Source: Mesostigma viride
Lineage: Eukaryota > Streptophyta > Mesostigmatophyceae > Mesostigmatales > Mesostigmataceae
Length of the DNA stretch: 50,025 bases
Assembly (NCBI GenBank): GCA_009746045.1
Contig: RPFO01002345.1
Span: 5,001-55,025, forward strand
Direction of reading: 5' to 3'
Positions 41,908-50,025 of the stretch are shown in pieces. The stretch's first letter is position 1. Each line of letters begins with the position of its first letter. The notes beneath the pieces were generated by a model, which was not told the DNA's origin, did no database searches, and was given only the letters and a program-made list of their open reading frames with translations. Made by a program: the position numbers and the translations under genes.

Positions 41908-44900
41908 TCACACTTTCGAGGGCCTCTTCCGTAATTTCGCTTCCGCGATCTGCTGTTCCGTTTTCGAGTTCCTCCTCTTCTTATCGATCTCCTTTGCAGG
42001 CGCCCAGACTTCCACATCCTTCCAGCTCTTGCCATCCGTCAGCTTTACCACCTTCATCGCGTAGTCCAGCGGCATCCACCACAACTTGTTCTTCAACTTC
42101 CCTCCCTTCTCCCCCTCAGCGAAAAACTTAAATGCGACGTCCCTCCACTTGGTGTCGTATCCAGACACCTGCCCATAAAGCATGACGTCTTCTAGCTTGG
42201 CATACATTGGCGTAGCCGTATCCTTGTTCCCTGCTTGCATAATGGCTAAAGTCCACCCATCACACCAAAAGGCCTCTGGTGCTCCGAACCCCATTTCCCC
42301 GTCCATAAGTCTCATTTCCAACGTGGGCTTGTCATCATCCTCATCGCCCGCCTGACTGTCTTCCGCCCCCTTAGGCTCCTCCCGTCCGGAAGTGTCAGCA
42401 TGTACAGCCGCTGGTCCGAAGCCCACCGCCACATTAGCCAAGCGAAGTAACTGCTCCACATCCTCATTACCTGCGAGCAAACCGATCATGCCATCAACGC
42501 ATGACTAAAATCGAGTTAGTAGAAATCGGACTGCCAACCGTGAAAAATCAAAACACTCTACATACCAGAATTCACTCGCAGATTTTTTCTTACCCTTTTT
42601 GGCCTTTTCCTTCGACCTCTGCTCGCAGGTAGACCCCGTCTGGGGGTGGGGGGCAGGCGCCGGGGCGGGTTTGGCGGGCTCGGCAACCTTGGCAGTCTTC
42701 GCGGTCTTGGGTAACTTCTTGGAAGCAACGCGCTCCTTTCCCCCGTCCTCCTCCTCTCCGCCGCCATCCTCCTCCTCCTTCTCCTCCTCATCGTCCGAAT
42801 CTGAAAGCACAACTGCTTTTCGACGCCGTTTCTGAGGCAGGGCAGGCTTGGGAGGCTTCCCCACCTTGGCCGATTTCTTGGAAGCAACGTGCTCCGCAGC
42901 CTTCCCACCCTTGGCGGATTTCTTGGTAGCAACGTGCTGCTCCTCCTCCTCCTCCTCCTCCTCCTCCCCCTCCTCCTCCTCAGCATCGTCGTCCTCCTCC
43001 TCCTCCTCCTCCTCAGCATCGTCGTCCGAATCAGCCACTGCCACAACTGGCTTACGAAGCTGCTTCTTCGGTACCTGAGAAATGGCCAGAGTCGGCGGGG
43101 GAACCCGAAGCTGCTTCTTCGGTACCTGAGAACTGGGCAGAGGCGCCGGGGTGGGCAGAGTCGCCGGGGGAACCCGAAGCTGCTTCTTCGGAACCTGAAA
43201 AACGGGCTGCGACGCGGCAGGCTTGGAAGGCCCACCTCCATCATCCTCAACAAGTGACACGACTGCCCGTCGAGTCACTTGAGAAGCGGGCTTCTTCGCC
43301 GCAGGCGGATCCGAATCACCTTCAGGCCCCGTCCTCTGTTCGGCCTGCTGCGTTCTGACCTCGACGGGGGTCTCTCCGCGGTTAGACCCTCCTGCCGGAC
43401 CTCCATCCCCTCCATCCCCTCCCTCCAACAACTGTTGGTCATCCCTCTCCACCACGGCGGACGATCCCCCAGCTTCGTGGGAAGCTTTTCGCTTCTTCGC
43501 CCTTCCGAGCCTAGGCCCCCCATCACCTTCCCCCTGTTCAAGCCGCTCCCACAATTCACTCCCTTTCCCGATCCTTTCCACTATCTCTTGAAACCCCTTA
43601 ATCTCCGTCTTGGTACCAAACACGATCACCATCGGTTCGAACCTGGAGAAAAAGTCGTGGGCGCAAGCCTTCAGCACATTATCGTACATCCCGCCCGGTT
43701 GGGGAATGGACGAAGCTGTCGGGCAAGGACCGAACGCCCACCACCCTCTCTGAAAGTTACTCCACTTATCACCCCAAATGTTCGCCAAGTTCAGCAGGCT
43801 CAGGCACGGAAGGGACCTGCCCAAGGGAAAGGGGCGGGCTGAAGCTGAGGCAACCTCGCCTGCCACCTGCTTGACGAGCGACTTGTCATCATCATCACCG
43901 TCTAGTTCCTGACAGCAAAACCAGACCCGGCGACGGCCCCAGTCCACACTCTGCCACTCATACTTCACGTCCCATCCTCCTCCTCCTTCGCCTCCTCCTC
44001 CTTCTTCGCCTCCGTCTCCTTCCCCTTCCCCTTCCCCTTCCCCTTCTCCAGCCCCTTCACCGGCCCCTTCATCGCCGCCTCCTTCACCCCCCCTTCGAGT
44101 AATCCAACTTTTGGAGCGTACTTCCTGAACGCTTCCGGAGCCAAAAGTGCCAAACCCACCGTCTTGTCCTCGCTCTCTTTTAGCAGAATCTCCTGAAAGT
44201 CGATCTTGCCATTACTGAGATCCTTTCTCGGAATCCTCAGATGTGCGGCGTGTTTTTTGGCTTTAAGAAGGTAGGCGATGTTCCTCGTTATGATGACGGC
44301 CACATCCCAAAATTCCCGGTATCTGGCCACAATCTCCTTCCTGCCGACCGGCCGAGCGAGAGGATGGAGATTGAAGACGAGTTCGAAAATATGAGACGCC
44401 ACAAACTCCTTGCCCTTTGCGTCCTTGCATTGCGCTTCCAGCGTCTCATCCTCCTTGAATCTGGCGCAAATGGTCAGCCGCAGGCACTCCAGCACATCCT
44501 TGGCGATCTCCACCAACTTGGTGAGCTTTTCCGGTCCAACCTGGCAGCTCATGATGCAATCGATCACGGCGTCCATCATAGGAAGGCTGGCCAAGTTCCT
44601 GAAAGAAGTCCAAGAGACCTTCTGGCCTTTCTTCTCCCCCTCTGCATTCGCGAATTTGCACCTTTGCATCATCACCTCCTCAGGCGCGGGTTTCGTTGAG
44701 GCAGGATCATCAGTCTGCTCCTGTGTCAGACGGAGAAACGTGTTGGCCAGCGTGCGACTGTAAGCGGAATGCACTGAAGCAATGCTGTGGGCCGGCTTTT
44801 TCTTTCCTTCTGCTTCCTCCTCGTGTACATCCACCGCTGCCGGCTCCACATTCCCTTCCCTTCCCCCCGCTTGCCGCATAGCCGGGAGGATGTACGTGAG

Positions 44901-47900
44901 CAGATTGGTGTAGTGGCCATCCGCAATATAGTGGCCCTTCCCACGCGTGACTTTGCCGTATAGATATAGCTTGTTGTAGTTCCACACGTCAAGCAACGCC
45001 TGGCCCAGCGTACGATCCGCCACGGCTAAGTCCTCCGAATTCGCCCCCTTGGCGATGTCGAACAGCTTCTCCAGCTTGCCGGTCAGCACCGCCTGCGACA
45101 TCAATTAACATCGAGCGAGCAACGACAAAACTCAGTCATAAAAGGCGAGGGGTATAGCTGCGGATAGACCCTAACAAAATTCGAAAAAGAAACGGCCGAC
45201 AATACGCAACGAAAATTCCAACAAAAAAAAGGAGAGGGTCTAGCTGCAGCGAGACCCTCGCAAAAAACTTGAAGCGCACACAAAAAACAACCACGAAAAT
45301 TCCGAGGGTCTACCCGCAGCTAGACCCTGCCAAAATAGATAGCTTACATCTTCTTTTGCCTTAGGTAGATTTCGAAGCTCACTCCACGACGGGAGCAGGT
45401 CGCCACCCTTGAGAAGAACGACGTTCGTACCCATGTAACCACCACGGAATTTCCGCAACAGGTCCTGGAAGGCGTGCTCCGCCTCCTTAGGAGTACTTGC
45501 GAAATTGGACTCCGCCCCACCCTCGCACATCATTGCCCGAACCTCTCCCCACCCGCCATCCGGCCCCCTGAGAAACGACTTTAACCCCTTAAAGTAGTGG
45601 TTCCCATCCACCACCGCGTACCGGAGAACCAGATACGGTACCGGTACCCGTTCCTCAAAAAATTTCGGATCGTAGGACTTCATCGCAGTATTGCACAGCA
45701 GGTTGAAAACTTGCCGACTGCCCTCGATCTCCTGAGGCAAAACTGCGGCCACCTCGTCCACCTGGCGTAGGTACGCCACTCAACTCCTCTCGCAGGAAAG
45801 AGGTGGTGGACTCCGTGTTAAGCCACACGTCGACTTCAGTATCCGAAAGGGGCCGGAAGTACCTGGACCCCACATCCTCCGCGTCAATCTTGGCACCGTG
45901 GTAATGCTTCAGCCACTTGACGAAATCCGGCATGCACAAGATTTGCTTGTCGAACAGGTCAGGTTGAGATTCGGCAAGCGCCTGGAAAGGGAACTGCCAG
46001 ACCGGGACAACAACCTTGAAGTGCAAGGCGTTGTCCCGCGCATTGAGGAGAATGCGGGCGTTCTCCTTAATGGTTTCAAGGTTTAAACGCCGCTGCCTCA
46101 AAGCCTCTGGCAAAATAAGCGCGTTGACCGTCTGGATCCGCATACTGAAACATCCGGTCTGCTGAAAATCGGCCGGCCGAATCCAACGCGTTTCCCTGAG
46201 AGTATTGGCCTTCCGGATGTTCTGGTCCCTGACCTCCTTGTTCGAGTCGACCTTTTTCGAAGGCTTCCAGCTTTCAATGATAGGGTCGGTGTCCGGGTTC
46301 CCACTGCTCGTGAGCACCCCCTCTTGTTGAGTGACCGGAGCAGCTCAAGAAAGGGGGAGAACTCGGGCCAGTTTGGCAGGTCATCGACGTCCGCCATCCG
46401 CCTACTCGAGCAGTACTTGAGCATATCCTTCACCAGCGCGAACACGGCGTCATGACCAGGTAACTTCTTCTCCACCGTGGCGTCTTCGTCCCCCCCGTCA
46501 TCCTGAAGTAAAAAATCGAAAAGGACCGCAGGATTTGCTCAAGTCAGTAATCTTTAGGCCGACCACGACATCCTGTTCAGGGACGAACAAAGTTCTGTTG
46601 GAATAGTACCTTACTGACACTAAACACCAAGTCCCGCAGCCGGTCAGCGTCTACCCGCAGCGAGAGGTCTAAATTTTCACAACAATCGTACCTGTCCAGT
46701 TTTCTGCTGCTTCTTGGCCTCCTTAGCCTTCTCCTTCTCCGCCTTCTTCGCCTCCTTCTCCGCCGCCTTCGCCTCCGCGTTCTTCTTACTGTTGGCCTTT
46801 GCCACCGCATTCAGCGCCCTTTTTCCCTCAGCGGCCCGACGACGAAAATCAGCCTTCATGAATTTCTCGATCTTGTCAACCTTTGCCTCTGAGTACTCCT
46901 TAGGCTGCCACTTGAAATTCTTGGTGGCTTTCGACTTCACCAGATTTGCGAATTCATATGCCAATTCACTCTTAAAGGTAGCGTCACCCAACACCTCCGT
47001 ATCGAAATCGGCATCGACTTCCGCCTCAAGTCGTGTCAGGTACTTGCGAAACTCGGACCCCGCAGGTCCCTCCGAATCGACGCCATCGGGCGGAGACTTA
47101 AGCATGATCAGGCCAACAGCAATAATATGATCCTTCGCAACCTTCTTGCGGGAATCCAGCTTTTCCCTTTCATGCTCAGTCAATGGAGGCTTCGCCGCCT
47201 TCCCCCCCGCAGTACCCCCAGCGACAGCCCCCGCCTGCATGACAAAAAAAAACGAACAAGAAGGGACTTGACCTCAGTTCGATTGTTGCACCATCGTCTC
47301 TCTGCGGAGATACCCCTCAGCACGAAAAAAATCACACGAACTCGCGGCGGATGAACGTACCTGCACAGCCACTTCTCCCTCAGCGTCTCCCCCATCCTCA
47401 TCTCCTCCAGCGTTTTCATCCCCCCCATCCTCATCTCCTCCAGCGTTTTCTTCCTCTCCGGCAGCGCCTGCTGAGGCCAAACCCCCCGCCTGTCAACACC
47501 GAATACGACAGCTCATTGGAAATCAAAATTAGTCGATATTTGTATATTTCGCATAATGCGCTCACTAAAACTTCAGGCGAAATGCAGACATCCGGATATC
47601 GTTTAATGCTTACCATTTCCATCTCGAGTCCAGACCAAATACCAGCACTGTCAACAGCCATCGCCGCAGCCGCCCCCTGAAAAAAGACAACAGATTGGTT
47701 GGGGGCACCGTTGAAATTAGCCGAACATGTCAGTCTCAATAAAAGGGTGAGGGTCTACCTGCAGCTAGACCCCATGTAAGATGCTCGTGGAAACTCGACG
47801 GACAAGCACCCACCTTATCAACCAAGTCTGACAAATTAGGTAAATCCTCCGATACGTCCCCTGGCATGGAGCCCCCCTGCATGATATGACAGGACAAACC

Positions 47901-50025
47901 ATGAAGGTTGGTCAGCATATAGAGCCCTATTCAGGGAATGGAAACAACCCAAATCGATAAACGATATCGGCAAGTTAACGTACCGAAACGTAGAACTTCC
48001 ACCTCCTCAAAATCTTCCCCAAAGGCCATATCGGCACTTGATGGGCTCTCTCCTTTTCCAGTTGCCGCCTCAATTCCGCCTCGAAGAACAACTCGAGGGA
48101 CTGCCAATGGCCTCCCGCCTCTAAATCAGACCACTCCGTGTCTGTCTTGGTTCGGATACTCTGGAGACAATCAACCAACGAGATTTGATCCAACCATTCC
48201 TGGACGACTTCCCGGTATGGCTTATATGTCTGAATAACATGGAAGTCCTCCCGGTGCCGGAAACTTTGGATCACCTGTCCAGCCCAATCCAAAAAGAAAG
48301 CGACCGCTTCCCGCGAAAGGCTGGCGTCCGGGCTGACAAGAAAGTCAGTCCGCCACTTAACAAAAGATTGCAGTAAGTGGTCTCTTGCCATGTCCAAATG
48401 CGCGATCACTTCATGTGCGCGCTCCTCCAATCCTCCTACGTCATTCATTCTTCCCGGCACAATTACGATATAGTCACTGTTGGACGTGTCAACAAATCCT
48501 TGCCTGACAATATCAAACACTTCATCTTCCGACAGTGAAGCCCTCGAATCCGCTCTCATATCTCCAGTCATGAGTTTAAAGAGCTGATGCAACGCAGTGG
48601 TTTTCAAGGTTTCCATATAGGAAGCCTCGATGCATGTGAAGCCAATGTGGACCTCGAACTTTTCAACCTCATCAAAGAGCGTCGACCATATTAAAGCACG
48701 ACGGGGAAAGTAACGTCCGACATCCTCCTTCAGATTAAGGATGCACGACTGCGCGATCTTCAAAACCTCATACATGTCGTCACCAACGACCCTCTTCCCA
48801 TGAATGGCTCGCTGTGTGGCTTCGAACAATGCAAGACGGCCCAGGCGGTCGTTCTTCCAAATTATGTCTGCCGACTCCGGACGGTCCACGACGACACCGG
48901 ACTTCTCTGCAAACGCTATCTCGGCCGAAAGAAAGCGGATCAAGCCTCTCAAGCCCTTTTCGGCTTTACGACTCACCCCAGACTCAGACTCAGCCTGAGC
49001 CAGGTACTGTTTCAGAATGGCCAGCGTGTCGGGCTGCAGACAACAAGAGTAAAAAAAAGGCCACACATCGTCGTCGTCAACAACCTTAACTCCTAGGTCA
49101 ACGTCTCTCCGCAGCTAGACCCTTACGATCAATGTATGACATAAAATCCCACCCTTTCTACGATACACACACGCCGTTCAAGCCATCTGAAAAATGTACG
49201 TCTCACATTAATAAACATACCTGATAATCGACTGAAAATCCTTCGTGAAGAAGGGGTGGGCTCCCGTTCTCGTCCTTCTCCCCCTCAACTGCCTTCGCAG
49301 CCTCCTCCCCTTCCTCGCAGCCTCCTCCATCTTCCTCGCGGCCTCTTCCGCCTTCATCCTCTCCTGTCGCATCTGCAAAAAAAGAGCGGCCTCCTCCGCA
49401 AGAATTCCTTCGCTGCCGCCTCCGTCTTCTTCTTCGCCTCCTCCTTCTGCTTCGCCACCAGGATCCTGTGCTCCTTCTCCTGGGCAGCCTTTTTCTCCTT
49501 GTACTCCCTCTCCTCCTCCTCCCTCTCCGCCTTCTCCAGCCTCTCCTTCTCCTCCCTCTCCACCCTCTCCCTCTCCGCCTTCTCGATGGCCTCCCTCTCC
49601 GCCTTCTCCTTCTCCTTGTCCTTCTTGTCGAGAGCCGCGTATTCGTCAGCAAAGCTTGCGGCCATTGCTAACAAATCGGACAACCGCTTCTGACGCGACT
49701 CCCGAACCGGCGATTCCGGGTCTTCAGGCCTCCCGTTAGTCTGATCGCGCTCGTCCTCCTCAACAAGCTCACTGATAGACTTCCTCAGCTTCCTGAGCTC
49801 TTTGGTGCGGTCGTCTTCCTCTACCCACTCGGCCGCAGGCTTACGCTTAGAACTGGAATGCTTGGGGGACGGCGAGCGGGACGCAGCAGCGGGGGACTTG
49901 GGTGGCGGCGAGCGGGACTTGGGGGAAGCAGAGCGGGACGGCGAGCGGGACGCAGTTGCGGGGTTCTTGGTTGACGGCGAGGGGGACTTGCGAGAAGGAG
50001 AGCGGGACGCGGTAGCGGGGGGAAC
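41908..50025 (-). CDS. Locus C: large multi-exon protein of unknown function, 5' end beyond window
   Basis: Exons in transcript order: 50025(edge)-49221, 49033-47984, 47876-47814, 47676-47614, 47489-47361, 47234-46692, 46502-45348, 45092-42566, 42504-41908 (stop). All introns are GT-AG and every junction is phase 0, the last only if one G is missing at 42566. The first exon is SP-rich (SRSPSRKSPSPS, SRSPSPKHSSSKRK) followed by a charged coiled coil (EKAEREAIEKAERERVEREE). Exon 2 is a globular, Trp/Leu-containing 350 residues. Exons 3-5 are tiny (21, 21, 43 codons); exon 5 holds a direct repeat of ENAGGDEDGGD. Exon 8 has three QVPKKQLR repeats, acidic tracts and Lys/Ala repeats (VASKKSAKVGKPPKP). 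The tail is mixed, ending RKRPSKV. About 2,300 residues, probably nuclear by composition. I recognise no domain. Confidence 0.7.
42740..43040 (-). other. Low-complexity acidic coding tract in locus C
   Basis: GAG/GAT-type triplets (CTC on the plus strand) code long Glu/Asp runs broken by HVATKKSAKGGKAAEHVASKK, here listed in part. The tract VATKKSAKGGK / VASKKSAKVGK / VASKKLPKTAK is a threefold basic repeat alternating with acid blocks, as in nucleolar or chromatin-binding proteins. Triplet repeats like these also change length easily. Confidence 0.8.
43969..43971 (-). other. Frame break in a GGG run (locus C exon 8)
   Basis: The upstream frame ends KEEEAKEEEDGT and stops; one extra G in GATGGGACG joins it to DVKYEWQSVDWGRRRVWF. 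As with the other breaks, the correction is one G. Confidence 0.75.
45150..45327. repeat. Three copies of the intron palindrome in intron 7 of locus C
   Basis: Imperfect copies of GGGTCTAG-CTGCAG-CTAGACCC at 45150-45171, 45236-45257 and 45306-45327, separated by A-rich spacers that also share 'acgaaaattcc'. The intron thus looks like a tandem of two to three units of about 70-86 bp. The consensus is a perfect 22-bp palindrome with a PstI-like core. Confidence 0.9.
46317..46321 (-). other. Frame break in a G5 run (locus C exon 7)
   Basis: Upstream: FLELLRSLNKRG; downstream, one frame over: VLTSSGNPDTDPIIESWKPS. One extra G fuses them. A second, opposite change is needed near 45780 (between SFLREELS and AYLRQVDEVA) to reach the donor at 45347 in phase; the two cancel in length. 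Confidence 0.7.
46647..46668. repeat. Intron palindrome, intron 6 of locus C
   Basis: GCGTCTACCCGCAGCGAGAG, a copy with several changes in the outer arm. It begins about 23 bases downstream of the donor (46691) in transcript direction. Confidence 0.65.
47294..47315. repeat. Intron palindrome, intron 5 of locus C (degenerate)
   Basis: TCGTCTCTCTGCGGAGATAC keeps the GTCT...CTGC core but is the weakest of the set. Confidence 0.45.
47751..47772. repeat. Intron palindrome, intron 3 of locus C
   Basis: GGGTCTAC-CTGCAG-CTAGACCC, one mismatch from the perfect palindrome and the best copy. It is in the 137-bp intron between the two 63-nt exons. Confidence 0.92.
49101..49122. repeat. Intron palindrome, intron 1 of locus C
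   Basis: ACGTCTCTCCGCAGCTAGAC followed by CC; the right arm CAGCTAGACCC is intact and the left arm is degraded. Confidence 0.65.
49307..49408 (-). other. Two frame breaks in locus C exon 1
   Basis: Near 49405-49408 one base (A or G in AAGGAATTC) joins EAKKKTEAAAKE to ILAEEAALFLQMRQERMKAE. At 49307-49310 one more G in AAGGGGAGG joins EEAARKG to EEAAKAVEGEKDENG, which runs to the donor at 49220 in phase 0. The corrected stretch is a continuous charged coiled coil. Confidence 0.65.

Noticed and set aside
42599-43257. Plus-strand Ser/Leu-rich ORFs opposite locus C (e.g. 42599-42835, 42889-43257)
   Set aside because: They mirror the Glu/Asp/Lys codons of the real minus-strand exon; splice sites and repeats make sense only on the minus strand.
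43220-43968. Locus C exon 8 as a known enzyme, for example a methyltransferase, because of its Trp-rich VKYEWQSVDWGRRRVWFCC start
   Set aside because: No catalytic motif can be pointed to; naming an enzyme would be a guess.

Overview
The window is eukaryotic nuclear DNA. It has GT-AG spliceosomal introns, long non-coding stretches, several LINE clades, cut-and-paste elements and many short repeats. The best guess is a green alga (chlorophyte or charophyte). The reason is a large secreted beta-helix protein with Chlamydia Pmp-like GGA repeats, a Cys-rich module and a polytopic membrane C-terminus, a layout I associate with green algae, alongside LINEs of algal type. I cannot name a genus.

Layout. 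1-556 is one copy of a dispersed repeat with two better relatives at 20.7-21.6 and 22.6-23.1 kb. 1.6-5.35 kb (+) holds Pmp-like exons (locus A). 6.07-13.6 kb (+) holds a five-exon gene (locus B) that runs from signal peptide to beta-helix, Cys-rich module, about nine membrane segments and a Ser-rich tail. A and B are either tandem paralogues or one very long gene; the splice phase between them is compatible. 13.7-19.6 kb is LINE debris: two copies of one LINE 3' end, a reverse-transcriptase fragment, and an ORF1 split by a 1,902-bp element with piggyBac hallmarks. 19.6-41.6 kb is a repeat graveyard. It includes a diverged long repeat in both orientations, a polypyrimidine tandem array, a 40-bp array capped by an inverted copy, two copies of an unusual palindrome-bounded element (25.6-27.3 and 39.0-40.7 kb, inverted), a TA-flanked element whose empty site is also in the window, a G-rich array and five further LINE 3' fragments. 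41.9 kb to the right edge (-) is one gene (locus C) of at least nine exons for a protein of about 2,300 residues or more. It has SP-repeat, Lys/Glu and acidic tracts and no fold I recognise.

Most interesting. (1) The palindrome-bounded elements: within one copy the border palindromes share a sequence, between copies the sequence differs but the stems still pair, and both copies carry related small ORFs. (2) A 22-bp near-perfect palindrome found eight times, always in introns of locus C, whose introns are nearly all phase 0. (3) Two transposon insertions for which the pre-insertion state can be read: a TTAA insertion that splits an ORF and restores frame on removal, and a TA insertion with an intact paralogous empty site.

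Caution: loci A, B and C each need single-base corrections, mostly one missing G/C in a homopolymer run. That looks like assembly error more than gene death, but it must be settled from reads or transcripts before these genes are called intact.
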